Below are positions 1-11,959 of a DNA stretch of 64,000 bases, in pieces. Source of the stretch: Trichobilharzia szidati (Eukaryota; Platyhelminthes; Trematoda; Strigeidida; Schistosomatidae); contig OX235277.1 in the NCBI GenBank assembly GCA_944472155.2, positions 24,562,804-24,626,803 on the forward strand. The letters run 5' to 3'. The notes under the pieces are model-generated. The model made no database searches. It saw only the letters and a program-made list of their open reading frames with translations, and was not told the origin of the DNA. Within the stretch, counting starts at the first letter, position 1; each line of letters starts with the position of its first letter. The position numbers and the translations under genes were made by a program.

Positions 1-199
1 TTAAAGAATGTTAGGCTTCTAAAACTAACATAGTGGAGAGAGTGATGTGAGTTGTTTGATGGTGTATTCTTGTGACAGAATAAAAGAGAAGCATCTCATG
101 CTATTATGGACTCATCCGTGAAAATTAGCCGAGTCCTCAGTGAACTGGTGGTGTTCCTCCTGACATCTCCGTTAAAGGTCACTTAAATTAATGTGGCAT

Positions 200-1305
200 T
201 ATTAACATTATTGTTCCCTTTGGTTCCAAGTGGAATACAGGGCTTCAGCAACACATTTCCCCTTTGTGATATTTTCTGTGGTCCTCTTCACCTGGGCCCA
301 CGATTCTCCATAATCTCTTATCTCCTTCTTGTCACACGACATCCTCCATATACCCCTCAGACAACCTTCTTGTCGTTCTTCACTCGAGTTCCACTCGAGC
401 GACGGCCCGGCGCACAATGTCATTTGATGGTCTCCTCAGCATTTACCCAATCCACCTCCATTGCCTTCCATATATTTGTCGAAAGACGAGTTCTTGGTTG
501 CTTTGTTCCCATAATTTCTTGTTACTAATTCCTTTTGGCCATTTGATCTTCAAAAGATAGTGAAGCCAGATGTTAATAAAGGTTTGAAACAAGCTGTTGG
601 AAATGCTTTTCATGAAGCACAGTGCAAGTTTCTCACACCTATAGAAGAACTGACTGACTTGACATTTGTGTGGAAAATCTGAATCTTTTTCTTTATGATG
701 GCTGCCTGATTTCTAAACCCATTTCAGACTGATAAAGGCGTATCTTGATCTTCCGATTCTAACTTTGACATTTTCATCTCTTCCAGGTGCCTATAGTTGA
801 AACAATGCTTCCGAGATAAGTGAAGGAGGTAACCTCTGTTAAATCTCTTCCTTTGATGGTGATTAGTGCTGGTTGTTGTTGTTGGTTAGTTGTCTTCATC
901 ATCTCCTCCTTCTTTATGTTCACCTGCAGTCTTGTCTTCGCTGCCTAATATTCTGCAAGTTTGCGGGTTTTCCCCTGCAAGTCCTCGAGTTGTGTAACAC
1001 TGAACATAACTCATTCGGTTCAGTGTATTCCTGTCTTCTCCCCCCCCAACGCATAATGTGACACATAATCCAGTCCACCACAGTTAGGCATGTCATCAGT
1101 GATAGTAAGCAGCCAACCTTACCTTACTTCTGTTTTCACTTCATAGGCTTCTCTCAGTTTTCAGTTGTGTATCACGTGACATGTGGTATTCTCATATAAC
1201 CAACTGCTGAAAGAGGTTGATAAAGATTTGGGGCTCGCCACAGTGCTTCCAAATTACTTTATAGTTAGCGCTATCGAAGGCCTTCCTGAAGTCGATGAAG
1301 TACCA
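200..1305 (-). mobile_element. RTE-like LINE, 3' fragment
   Basis: Antisense copy of the commonest LINE of the window. Read on the minus strand it ends, at its low-coordinate side, in the family's 3' signature (an 'aagccct..gttccac' block followed by a GGAAC hairpin and an ATT/AAT-rich tail near 200-230). Upstream come the arginine-rich C-terminal region, the stretch meaning roughly 'VNIDKTEVM' (about 900-930) and, at 1275-1303, the RT segment around 'DFxKAFD'. Stops and frameshifts break every frame, so it is dead. RTE clade is inferred from the order RT core, 'FADD', then a C-terminal 'RKWRWIGHSLR..GRPR' domain; the exact family name is not assigned. Confidence 0.8.
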
Positions 1306-1515
1306 TAGTTAAACCGAATTCATGGCAAAAGCCTAAAAGATAAAACCTCACATCTTACTACTTCTATGTTCATTTCCCAGTTCACCTGTTCCTGTAAGTT
1401 AAGATATACATGTATCATGTATTAAAGTGTTCGGTAACAGTGATTGCATAAAGTCTGCCCCACTGTCCACTCTACTTCACAAAACTCCTACTTCCAATCG
1501 GTCTACGGATGGTAG

Positions 1516-1970
1516 GATATTCAAGTGTTGGTTTGTAGGGATTTGATTGGTTACAGGATTTTCATCATGAGCTGACATTAGTAAGAGAACCATTGGAAAA
1601 CCTGGGAGTACTGGACAGCTGTTTCGTCCTAGTTTGGGACTCTTCATCAGTATGCACCCACCGGGATTCGAACCCAGGACCTTCTGGTTACAAGGCGAGC
1701 TCGTATACCATTAAGCCACTGGGACCCGATCCAATGGTCCATGAATTCTAACTTCTGCCAATTCACGACATAGCGCAACTGGCACTAGCCAATGTCTTCG
1801 GCGAGTATTTGTCCTCACACCCAACCTGCTGCACCCTACTGGTCACGACTTCTCACTAGAACCCCAGGTAACCACCTACCTCAATAGGGCAAGTCACTAG
1901 TGAGCATCTCATTGATATTCAAGTGTTGGTTTGTAGGGATTTGATCTGTTACAGGATTTTCATCATGGCA
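1516..1970 (-). mobile_element. Group A tRNA/hammerhead-like SINE plus linker
   Basis: Minus-strand copy. The tRNA-like head with A-box and B-box (GGTTCGAATCC) lies near 1655-1735, the hammerhead-like tail near 1595-1650, and the common 3' tail (reading 'GTAACCAATCAAATCCC') near 1520-1570. At 1753-1913 follows the ~160-nt linker also seen at 19171-19355 and 52430-52590, and at 1914-1970 the 3' tail of a second antisense unit. So the repeat exists as unit-linker-unit. The box between stems I and II reads ATGAAGA rather than CTGATGA. Confidence 0.75.
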
Positions 1971-1975
1971 AAAGT

Positions 1976-2175
1976 TAGACTTCATGGGCCATTGGATCGG
2001 GTCCCAGTGGCTTAATGGTATACGAGCTCGCCTTGTAACCATCAGGTCCTGAGTTCGAATCCCGGTGGATGTGTACTGATGAAGAGTCCCAAACTAGGAC
2101 GAAACAGCTGTCCAGTACTCCCAGGTTTTCCAATGGTTCTCTAACTAATGTCAGCTCATGATGAAGATGGCAGGA
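1976..2175 (+). mobile_element. Group A tRNA/hammerhead-like SINE, head-to-head partner
   Basis: Plus-strand unit with tRNA-like head at about 1995-2065 and hammerhead-like tail at 2070-2125. It lies head-to-head with the antisense unit at 1516-1752, giving an inverted repeat with arms of about 190 bp. Stem I GTACTG/CAGTAC, stem II GTCC/GGAC, GAAA, the CAGCTG palindrome and GUC are all present. The catalytic box is ATGAAGA. Confidence 0.8.
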
Positions 2176-2534
2176 TAACCTGCAAATTCTTCCATTTCCC
2201 TTACACTCTTACGTAATGCTGTATATTTCCTCGTAACTATGTGTATCCTGATTACAACTCATTCATCAAAATATATGTCTCGTTAACTAGATATATCGAC
2301 CTTGATAGACTTTACTCTCTATAAACATGACTGTAGAGCTAAATAAAACAAATTATCTGAAAACAGCCTCTACACTAATTTACATTTTTTGTTTTCTCAC
2401 AAGTGCCTAGATGAAGATGATTCATGAATTACGTAATTGCAGTGAACTGAATAAAAATCCATTATGTCAACAAGCGGCGTTAATATTTGGTTCTCACTGC
2501 TGAAAGCTAATAAACCACATACTCTATAAGTCAA

Positions 2535-2830
2535 TTTAAACTGAATAAGTACCCTTCTGATATCACATCCAACTGCACTTGTAAATTTGCGTGCAATTGC
2601 GGTAGCAAGTACACTTGGCAGGACAAAAAGAAGGGATTTGAACCGGTTTTCGGAGTAGATATTTGCAAAGTGCAATTACCAGACACATTATGGATAACGG
2701 TCATTTTGTTAAGATTTCCAAATCTTTAAGAAATATTGAAAATATATATATAGGATGGCGAATTTGCCAAAATTTGCTGAAGCAATAGCTATCAAATGTA
2801 GTTTCAAACCGAACTTATGCATTTTGATTA
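2535..2830 (+). mobile_element. Penelope-like element, GIY-YIG fragment
   Basis: Translated in shifting plus frames this gives a decayed cysteine-rich 'CxCKFxCNCGSKYT' block (about 2565-2625) matching the start of the Penelope-type GIY-YIG endonuclease, then 'LPKFAEAIAIK..KPNL' (about 2765-2830). The latter closely parallels 'LPRFTEAITIKRLKPNL' of the better copy at 40330-41060. Frames are broken; it is a relic. Confidence 0.6.
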
Positions 2831-2834
2831 CATC

Positions 2835-4855
2835 AGTCATTCATCCACAACAGTAATTTCAGCTCACTGAGAAAGTTTTCAATTATTTGAACTACAACCT
2901 TGTTCAGTTGCTAGGTGAACTTGTAAACTAACACTGCTTACTAGGGCTTTTCTGTCTTTTTCAGCCCGATTCCATCTTTTCATTTTGAACGCTCACAAAA
3001 TGATGGAAACTTGAACTAGTAATTGTAATGCTCCCATTTCCGACGCGTTAGTTTTATTATATATGTTTACTACCATTTATACGTCGAACTGTTATTGTCA
3101 TTTATTATTATGAGCAGTGTAAGTTCAGGCATTTTGCAGCTGAAGAGAACCTGTGGAAAAGAATCATGATATCATTTAATAATGCGAATTCGGTGTTTCT
3201 TTACTTATGGAAAATATCTGAGTAACACTTCCTGCTTTTCGGTTATTCTCTAACTGCTGTCAACCTGCAGCAAAATGTACCATGAAATTCAGCACATCCT
3301 CATAACTGATAAATATTCCACCCAGAAGCATCTGAATTATTTATTTGGGAGGGGGTAAGCTGATGTCCCAGTGTTGGATTTTAATCTAATTGCTATGAAG
3401 TTTCTTTGGTAGCGGTCTTGTTTTCCTTATGGGATAGAGTGACTAACCTTACATCCAACCTTCTCTTTCATCCCGACTCACTGCTGGTTGAGCATTTTTT
3501 TGGGAGTGTGCCAGCCAAGGGATAGAACCTGGACCTTGCGAATGAGTGGTGAAACATTCTAACATTGAGCCATAGACTGATAAAACCAAGGAGTCCCGGA
3601 CATCTGTCTGTCCTATTATGAGACACTTCAGCTGTATGCAGCAGTGATACCACCGGGGCTCAAACCCAGGACCTTCAGGTAACATGGCAACTCATTGATT
3701 ATTCAACCAGAAGGATTCGGTAAGTGTAGATAAATGCGATGTCACCTCTAAGTTGAGTTAATTTCATGCTGGTTGTAATTTAGTACATCAGTGATGATAA
3801 ATTAAAGAAATTTTGAAAAAAAATTATGATTATTATTTTTTTATTGCTTAATGTAACGACAGCATTATTTATTCTCACATATTTACACTACTGCTAACAG
3901 ATTTCATGATATACTTAGATTTAACCTACTTTCAGAGCAATTATGAAAGAGAGAAGAACAGTAATGTAAACGAAGGTGGATAGATCAATACAGAGGGATA
4001 AAATGAGAGAGGAAGAGGAAAGAGGGGTGGAGGAAAACAGTGTTTTACTGTCAACATATTGTCGTTGTATTCATTTATGTTTTATCTTTACAGATTAACT
4101 CTAGTTGTGTAAGATTGCAACAGAATCTATGAAGATGTGAGAAGACATCGAGAAGAAGATTAACTTTTCCGGAGAAGATGATATCACTGTTATTTTATAT
4201 ATGTAAATGTATATGCATTTAATGAATTAGTGTCTGACAGAGTATCTTAGAATGCAGATTCCCTTCGATAAACATCAGAACTTTTTCTAAATTTAAATAA
4301 GAGAAAGCTACATTTATATGTGAGATTAAAATCTCTTATAGTAATTCTATTGTAATTTATTATCAATTTTATTTCCTTGGGTCCCAAGTAGCATATCTCC
4401 GACTCACTACGTCGTCTGCACCCTTCTTTAACTGGTCCCACTTTTGTTCATGAGCACTCATTTCCTCCTTACACGATCTTATCCAAGTAAACCTCGTCGT
4501 TTCCCATTTGCATTCCAACTAAGAGACTGGTGAGTGATGTCATTCAACAGTCATTTCAGTATGTATACAAGCAATCTTCATTTCCTTCTGTATATGTGTT
4601 GGTTAGGCAATAGGTTCTCGGTTGAATATATGAGTGGTATGCTACTACTCATCGTGATTAATCAGTAGTATATAGTTTTTATGAAAATGTTTTTGCTTTC
4701 TTGATTACCACTTGTGGCATCAAGCAGCTCACAAGTTGTAATCGAAGTAATTTAGTTCCTTAAGGAAACTGTGGTGGTAGAAGTATCGTCCTTCCAACCC
4801 AGATTGTTAATTTGATTTATGGTATCAATATTTCAACCAGGTCTCTAGCCAGGAA
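2835..4855. other. No gene recognised
   Basis: AT-rich DNA without a supported gene. At 3430-3720 there are two weak tRNA-B-box-like stretches on the minus strand ('gggctcaaacccaggacc' and 'gggatagaacctggacc') that may be worn SINE heads. The rest shows only short A/T runs, and the small ORFs are low in information. Confidence 0.5.
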
Positions 4856-4859
4856 TGTG

Positions 4860-5042
4860 TTGGTTTGAAGTGATAAGGCTTTTTGGGCCGTGGGTCAAAC
4901 CTGGTACACCACTGGTGACTTAGACCTGAAACGAGTTAAATGGCCGTGCAATGTGTTCAGATCACTTCAATTTGGCTGACAAGTACTACTGGTTTTTATG
5001 AGTTGCATACACCTACTCATCGGAATTAATAAGTAGTATTTA
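4860..5042 (+). repeat. Unclassified dispersed repeat (family G)
   Basis: Shares an ordered series of blocks with 26020-26205: 'acaccactgg', 'gttcagatcact', 'aagtactactg', and a terminal 'tactcatc..aat..agtagta'. No coding potential or tRNA-like promoter is seen. Related endings occur near 4640-4675 and 29570-29610. Confidence 0.4.
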
Positions 5043-5134
5043 ATTTTTTGCAAATCTTGGTTAATTGGTTGTTAGAGTTTCTTTCAGTACATAGCGAAGG
5101 TTACCTTTGACAATATTCTGAAGCCTACTGGAAA

Positions 5135-5912
5135 TGCAACCGACAAACTGGTTGAAGAAGCAGCAAAGACAGGATTCCGGATGAACATAGACAAGACGGA
5201 GGTTATGGAAATAACCAACCAACAACAACAACAACAGCAACATCCAGCGCCAATCACCATCAACGGAAGAGATTTGAAAGAGATTACTTCTTTCACTTAT
5301 CTAGAGAACATTGTCTCAACTACAGGAGGAACTGACGAGGATGTCAAATCGAGAATCGGGAATGCGAGAAACACATTTATCAACCCGAAACCAATCTGGA
5401 AATCTTCGTCACTTAACACCAACAACATAATTCGGATTTTCAATACAAACGTCAAGTCAGTCAGTTCTTCTATACGGATCAGAAAGTTGGAGAGTCACAA
5501 AGAATATTCCACACAGCCTGTTGCAGACCTTTATCAACAACTGTCTTCGCTCTATACTCAAGATCAGATGGCCGCCGGAAAGAATCACCAACAAGAAACT
5601 ATGGGAACAAACAAAACAAGAACCAATCGCCCAACAAATATTCAGGAGAAAGTGGAGATGGATTGGACACTCGCTGAGGAGGCCGCTGGATGACATCGCA
5701 CGTCAGGCCATTGCTCGAGTGGAACCCGAAAGAGAAGCAGCAAGTGGGACGTCCAAGGGTGACATGGAGGAGATCGTGTGAAGAAGAGTTGAAACAGAAT
5801 GGACTAACATGGATGCAGGTGAAAAGTACAGTAGAAGATAGAAGCACATGGAGACACGCAGATGAAGCCCTATGTTCCACCAGGAACCCAAGGGAACAAT
5901 AATAATACTGGA
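5135..5912 (+). mobile_element. RTE-like LINE, 3' part of ORF2
   Basis: One of the better plus-strand LINE copies. It encodes, in order, 'MNIDKTEVMEITN', a polyglutamine run from CAA repeats (5217-5237), 'SRIGNARNTFI..KPIWKS', then after frameshifts 'RKWRWIGHSLRRPLDDI' (about 5650-5700) and 'GRPRVTWRRSCEEELKQ' ending in 'RNPREQ' (to 5902). This is the region after the RT core in RTE elements. The 3' end carries the gttccaccaggaac hairpin and an AATAAT tail. The RT catalytic core is missing, so it is 5'-truncated and frameshifted. Confidence 0.8.
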
Positions 5913-6165
5913 AATGCTTTTAGTGATACGCGCTCCAATTCTCTGAAGAATACAAAAACACTCAGTAACTTGGCATTAGGGTTGTAATTCCCAATAATGA
6001 CTTCAGATAAAGGAACATCGGTTTTCACATTCTGATCCTACTTTTCCCATCGACATCTGTGCCTCCTATCTACACTTGCTAACGTGCTACCAAGATAAGT
6101 GAAATTTGTGGCCTTAAAATGTCTTCCGCTGACAAGGATTCATGCTCGGTTGGCCATCCTAGTAA
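5913..6165 (-). mobile_element. RTE-like LINE, decayed antisense fragment
   Basis: Directly abuts the plus-strand copy. It matches, in order, the antisense stretch seen at 595-860 of the first copy ('ggaaatgctttt', 'ttctga', 'cgacatc', 'ccaagataagtgaa'), with many substitutions. Confidence 0.5.
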
Positions 6166-6184
6166 ATCTAAGTGTGTTCGAGAG

Positions 6185-6360
6185 TTAGTTCTTAGGGGAA
6201 ACCACCAGGGAGTACCAGACAGCTGTTTACGTCTAGTTTAGGACTCGTCGAAAGTGCTGACTCATCAGGAATTGAACACGCGACCTTCTGATTACAAGGC
6301 AAGTTTGTAGACCATTCAGCTCCTGGGACCCGACCCAATGACCATCCCATGAATTTTTGA
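6185..6360 (-). mobile_element. Group A SINE, decayed
   Basis: Antisense unit: hammerhead-like tail at about 6215-6270 and tRNA-like head at about 6275-6350. It faces the plus-strand tail at 6465-6620 across about 100 bp. Confidence 0.65.
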
Positions 6361-6464
6361 CTTTAGCGGGATCACCAGTCAGTGGTATGCTGGTGAGTAG
6401 TTGCCTCCACTGTAGACGAGGTGGACGCCATTGAGCACTAATCAGCGAACAGCAGATTAATTTT

Positions 6465-6620
6465 CTAGAGTTAGTTTGTAGGGATTTGACTCGTTTCAGA
6501 CAGTAGGGAGTGAGGACATCTACTCTAAGGTTCGAACTCCGGAGGGTGCGTACTGCGATGAGTCTCACCAGACTAGGATGACATAGCTGTCCAGTCCTCC
6601 CAGATAGTTCCCAGTTTAAA
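6465..6620 (+). mobile_element. Group A SINE, partial
   Basis: Plus-strand unit with B-box-like ggttcgaactcc and a hammerhead-like tail. After stem I (GTACTG) the box reads C-GATGA, one base short of the canonical CTGATGA. This supports CTGATGA as the ancestral state of group A. Confidence 0.6.
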
Positions 6621-7020
6621 TCTATGTTCGTACATTTCGATAACATTTGGCAAACAAATTCGTTGTATTATGTATGTTTTTTTAAAGTGAGAAACACTAG
6701 AAGTGACATAGAAATATTTCTTTGATTAGATGATAAGAAAAACAAAGGGATCTAATCCTGCCTAAAGTGTATATTTTCATTTTTTTTAACAAAAAAACTT
6801 ATCCTTCCTACAGCGAGTAGTTGTCTTACTTCAATTTAGTGAGTTACACAAACAGGTTTCTTTCCATTTAGTAATGTTGAATGCAATAAAGACAGCTAAA
6901 AAGAAAAAGATGTTTGCTCGTTGTACTGTGTAATTATCTGTCAGTTGAGGTAGCTATACACTTGTGTATTTTTAAAAAACACGCTTTGATTTGATCGAAA
7001 TGTTTACGAATATCTCTCAT

Positions 7021-7041
7021 TTATATATATATATATATATA
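7021..7041. repeat. (TA)n microsatellite
   Basis: Uninterrupted TA dinucleotide run of about ten units. Similar shorter runs occur near 18516-18531. Confidence 0.95.
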
Positions 7042-7262
7042 ATGTACAAATTTCTATCGACCTTTCCATTGGGTGTATCCATGTTTCCATTCAAAGGTTA
7101 TAATTTAGACAGATAGAGAGATGGAGTGATTTGAAGATCATGGAAACGGGTTAAGAACTAGAAACTGGAAAATAAAACTTTGTAAATATTCCTATCAAAA
7201 TAGTTTTGGAACACGATTTGAGCAATCCAATACTTATTTTCGGTAAATATACTCATTACACT

Positions 7263-8045
7263 GTATTATTATTATTGTTGTTCCCTTGGCTTCCTAGTGG
7301 AACATAGGGCTTCAACTGCACGCCTCCACTTGCTTCTGTCTTCTGCTCTACTTTTCACTTGCATCCATGTTAGTCCATACTGTTTCAGCTCTTCTTCATA
7401 CGATCCCCTCCATGTCACCCTTGGACGTCCCACTACCCGCTTCCATTTCGGGTTCCACTCGAGCAATAGCCTGACGCGCGAATTCACCCAGCGGCCTCCT
7501 CAGCGAGTGTTCAATCCATCTCCACTTTCTCCTGCATATTTGTTGGGCGATTGGTTCTTGTTTTGTTTGTTCCCATAGTTTCTTGTTGGTGATTCTTTCC
7601 AGCCACCTGATCTTGAGTATAGAATGAAGACAGCTGTTCATACAGGCCTGCAAGAGGCTGTGTGGAATATTCTTTGTGACCTGCCAAGTTTCTGATCCGT
7701 ATAGAAGAACTGACTGACTTGACGTTTGTATTGAAAGTCCGAGTTTTGTTGTTGATGCTGAGTGACAAAGGTTTCCAGATTGGTTTCAGGCTGATGAATG
7801 TGTTTCTCGCATTCCCGATTCTCGATTTGACATCCTCGTCAGTTCCTCCTGTAGTTGAGACAATGCTCCCTAGATAAGTGAATGAAGAAACATCTTTCAA
7901 ATCCCTCCCCTTGATGGTGACTGGCGCTGGATGTTGCTGTTGTTGTTGTTGGTTGGTTATTTTCATAACCTCCGTCTTGTCTATGTTCACCTGGAGTCCT
8001 GTCTTTGCTGCTTCTTCAACCAAATTTGTCGGTTTTCGTAATATG
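7263..8045 (-). mobile_element. RTE-like LINE, 3' part of ORF2
   Basis: Minus-strand counterpart of the copy at 5135-5912. Low-coordinate end has the ATT-rich tail and GGAAC hairpin. Reading on the minus strand: 'VNIDKTEVMKITNQ', a short Q run, 'SSFTYLGSIVSTTGGTDED', 'SRIGNARNTFI', then with frameshifts 'RKWRWIEHSLRRPLGEF' and 'GRPRVTWRGSYEEELKQ..RKPREQ'. It lacks the RT active site and is interrupted by frameshifts at about 7510 and 7650. High resemblance to 5135-5912 suggests a fairly young pair. Confidence 0.8.
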
Positions 8046-8082
8046 CCTCATTAAAGCTTGAAACCAACTAACATTTTTCTGT

Positions 8083-8850
8083 AGATACATGGATGATACT
8101 TTTATCTTGCATAAGAATAAAATTGATATTGGGATCACTGTCAAAACGTTTAACATAGCTCATCCACAATTTCAGTTCATATACGAAGCAGAGAAGGACA
8201 ATGCTCTATCATTTCTTGATGTCCCGGTGACAAGAAGGCAAGATAGTGGTGTAAAGTGCGGTATTTTATGGAGAAAAAATCATGGATTGGTCAATGCACA
8301 CACTTCAGATCGTTTGTTCCTCTTCCATACAAGTTGAAATCTCATCAGAACACTGATGTTTCTTCCTAGAAAAGTCTGCACAAGCAACACTCTTCACGAT
8401 GAGATAGAGTGAACAGAAAACTTATTACATGAGAATGGATATCTAAGAGAATTCATGAAAGTCTCGTTGATGAGGAGATAAATATAGGGAGAAAAATGCC
8501 TGCACAAACTGCGCAGAAGAAAAGTGTAGATACGACTTAATCATTCAAAGAAGATTCTGGTACTGAAACTCCGAAGAATAATGACTTAAACGTTCTTCGC
8601 CTCACCACTCGTTTTATAATCCCAATGTAGTTGAAGGATATACTACCGAGTCTGGCCACCTCAGGGTGTATTTATAAATTTAACTTTTCTTGCAGAGATG
8701 GTTATATGGGTTAAACATGACTGTGAAAGCCCAATGTCACCTTCTTGAGCACTATCCAAAGTGGTTGGGTGAAGAAGTCGTAAACTCAATCAAGGGTACC
8801 ATATTGGCACATCTTGTGCATACGTAGTACGAGATTGAAAAAATCCCAAC
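8083..8850 (+). mobile_element. Penelope-like element, RT and GIY-YIG remnants
   Basis: The first ~250 bp encode 'YMDDTFILHKNK', 'AHPQFQFIYEAE' and 'LSFLDVPVTRRQDSGVKCGI', the pattern around the Penelope RT active site (Y[VM]DD followed by F-L-D-V). After a stop and decayed sequence, 8660-8740 gives 'GVYKFNFSCRDGYMG', the start of the GIY-YIG nuclease. The order RT then GIY-YIG on one strand is diagnostic of Penelope-like elements. Non-functional. Confidence 0.7.
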
Positions 8851-8854
8851 TTTA

Positions 8855-9890
8855 TAACACTATACGTTGTGTTACCTTAGTTCCCTAAGCTCGTACACCT
8901 TTGATTGCGAAGCATAGTGAAGGCAGTTGCCATAAAAGTTTTCAGCTGAATTATTGTGCTTAGAAATGGTTTGTTTAATCCCTCTCCCTCCCATGACCTT
9001 CAACGACAACCTATAATACTTATCCTGGTTATCGTTATTATTCCACTTACTTCCTCGATTCTGTTGAATTCTATTGATGCACAACGTTTCAGATATCTAT
9101 GACTGAGGTTTTATTATGCAATTGAAGTAAGTGTGATGAGAATTTACTGAAAATACGTAATCGCTGGCTTAAATCATGTTCTAAAATACAACTTTATCCA
9201 AGAACCTGCTTGGTTTCATCGAATAAATAAGGTCGACAACAATAGTAACACTACAGTGTTGAGAATTTTTATTGATAAGTGGAGAATATTAAGGATACTG
9301 GTATTCAGATAGGAATGAACTCCGAACACCCGGTTGGTGATACGAAGACAGAAATAAGGAAAACGTGGAAAAAAAACAATCACAGTCAAGTCTATCAAGA
9401 GGGTCAATTATATCACTGATGATAAATTGCAAAAAACTTAGATCCAATTGAAGTTATCTTTGAATGTGTTATCTAGGAAGACATCCAGCTGTCAGAATAC
9501 ATAACAACACTGAAAAGCATGCGCGTGAGCATCTTCATTAAGGGCTGTAATGTTGTTACCAGTCTTTCCGATACAGAAGACTTAGCATTAACTAGGGTTC
9601 ATATTGAATTTGATAAAAGGCTTTAGTATTATTGTTTTATCTAAATCCCTACAAATGTACTGTAAACGCTGACAGGGAGATTCTTGGTAAATCGATCAAT
9701 GAGTCTTTTTCCTTGATAGACGATAATAATCTTGTTGATGAAAAGAATATTTTTTGTTCATTAATGACTTTAAAAGATTTTTATGAGTCTCTTAAATGAG
9801 GGAATTTAAAGAATAATTATGAACATACTTCTATTCACTTTAGGAACAGAAGATTCATGGAAACATGGACTGGATTTTTTCATCTAAGCT
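8855..9890. other. No gene recognised
   Basis: AT-rich sequence with no repeat family or exon that I can name. Short ORFs on both strands show no motif. Confidence 0.5.
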
Positions 9891-9895
9891 ATACA

Positions 9896-10715
9896 GAGCG
9901 CAACAAATAGCTTTCACAGAGTATCTCAACTTCCTCCTATTCTCTGTGATTTCCTTCAGCTCCCTAGCTCCACAATTGCTCATAACTTCTCAAATCCTCC
10001 ATACATGGTCTCATGCATGTTAGCTTCAGCGTCAAGCCCACCTCGTCGTTTTTCATCCGGTTTCCATTCGAGAAATGAACTGGTGGACGATGTCGCACAG
10101 CGGTCTCCCTAGAGTGTGTCCAAACAATCTCCATTTTTTTCATCATGTTCTTTGTTGCTAATCCTTCCTGACCGGCCAACTGATCTCTTCGTATCGAGTG
10201 AAGGCAGCTGTTGATGAATTTTTGTTGTAGGCTGTTCGGAATGATTTTGCTGAAGCATGGTAAAGGTGTCTGACCCATAATAAAGAACTTTACGACCTAA
10301 CATTGGTATTTTGAAAATCCCAGTTGCGTTTCTTCTGCATGCTGAGTGGAGGAAATTTCCAAACTGACCTCAGAGTGATAAATATCTGTCATGACTCTCC
10401 GATTCTGACTGGATTCAACAACTTAATTCGTGGAAACGGCTAGTTTCAGATCCGGGGGCCTGGCGCATGATGCCGGTGAACGATCATCTTAGCGCCTTCA
10501 CTCCCTTACCCGCTATACTTTTGCTGGCGATAGGTTGTTGTTTGATTCACAGGTAGTTTTCTTGGTTGTTGATCTTTACCAGTAGGCTGTCTGATCTGCT
10601 TTTTAGAATCGGTGAAGTTAGCTGTTGGTGGCATTCTGCATCAGGCTGTTGGAATTGTTTCTCTTGACACGACCTTCATGAAAGATTAGTGAAAGTTTGG
10701 CGTCAGGCTGGCGAA
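9896..10715 (-). mobile_element. Two abutting RTE-like LINE fragments
   Basis: Antisense LINE sequence. 9896-10430 runs from the 3' coding region to the 'GSDTF..' segment. From about 10440 the same segment ('gcctggcg..gatg', 'cttggttgttgatctt', 'gttggaattgttt') begins again, so two relics of one family lie in tandem or one carries an internal duplication. Frames are destroyed. Confidence 0.6.
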
Positions 10716-10959
10716 CCAAGCCTAGAAGATCAGTTCAATCGCTACAGAAACCTTAGCAATTGAAAAGAACTAAAAAATCTATTCTTCTTTGGAGTCGGAG
10801 AGACTCAGGCACAATGGCTGGAGAAGATAGTCAAGCAATCTATCTTCTTTCTATTAAAGTAAAATCCCTTCTATATTGACCAGTGTTACGAACGTTAGGC
10901 AGTGAATGCCATTGAAGTCAAATGCATCAAAGGGGCTGAATTCATTACTTAAAGGTTCA

Positions 10960-11155
10960 ATCACGAGGTTACAACAGTTAGAGAACCACTGAGAAACCTA
11001 ATAATCTTGAACAGCTGTTTGTCCTAGTTTGTGACTCTTCACAGTACGCATCCACCACAGGTATTTGAACCCATGACCTTCCGATTACAAGGCGACCTCG
11101 TAAACTGTTCAACCACTGAGACCCAATCCAACTGCCCATAAATTTCAACTACTAC
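10960..11155 (-). mobile_element. Group A SINE
   Basis: Antisense unit, tRNA-like head near 11065-11135, hammerhead-like tail near 11005-11060. The catalytic box has six bases (TGAAGA). Head-to-head with 11170-11580. Confidence 0.7.
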
Positions 11156-11169
11156 CGATTAGCAATAAA

Positions 11170-11580
11170 TATATTTACATATATCGCTACAGGACCAAGT
11201 AGACTGGAGTCATAGAGAGAAATCATGATCAGTAAGGTACAGCAGGTCATGGCTGAGGCCAAATACTCTCCATGGATGACATTTGCAAGTTGTCGCTTTA
11301 CATCATGAAATGGCAGAAGTTGGAATTGAAGGGCTGGCCACTGGATCAGGTCTCGGTGACTGAACAGTCTATGAGCTCGCCTTATAACCGGAAGGTCTTG
11401 GGTTCGAACCCTGGTGGTGGGTGAGTACTGATGAAGAGTCACCAACCAGGAGGAAACAGCTTTCCAGTGCTCTCCAATGGTTTTCCCATGTCAGCTCATA
11501 ATGAAATCCTGTAACCAATCAAATCAAATCCTTGTGAACCAATACAAGAACGTGAATTTATTGTTTAACTATAATTAATA
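11170..11580 (+). mobile_element. Group A SINE with 5' linker
   Basis: Plus-strand linker (11180-11325) followed by tRNA-like head (11345-11420, B-box gggttcgaaccc) and tail with GTACTG stem I, ATGAAGA box and GAAACAGC. The 3' tail ends in 'gtaaccaatcaaat'. Confidence 0.7.
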
Positions 11581-11959
11581 AGTGTGATTAATACCCACTG
11601 TAAACACTCACCAATAATAAATAAATCTTCTAGTTTTGTTCTTTTTTATAACCAACTGATTCTGTACACTTTACTTCACACACTGAAAATTAAAGAAACA
11701 AATGTAATTAGGAACTCTTCTGTTATGAAATAAAGTAATACATAGAAGCCTTTCCTTGAAATTTGATATATCTATGAAATCATGTAATTAGCATCTGTCT
11801 GACTGTCAATTCAACTGAATACCTATTGAAGAAAACATATTTTGAAGTTAGGACTGAGGATATTGTCTCGGAGGACTGAGAAGGTTTACAGAACAACTCC
11901 ATTTAGCTCACAGAAGACAAAAATACTACTATAATTTACTGATGTAGTTTTGAGCACAA

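Noticed and set aside
2070..2125. Literal CTGATGA in the group A tail taken as the hammerhead core.
   Set aside because: In that register stem I does not pair and three extra bases precede stem II. The pairing register puts ATGAAGA in the box instead.
5181..5693. 170-codon ORF as an independent gene.
   Set aside because: It is part of an RTE-like LINE ORF2; the same protein is encoded antisense at 7263-8045.
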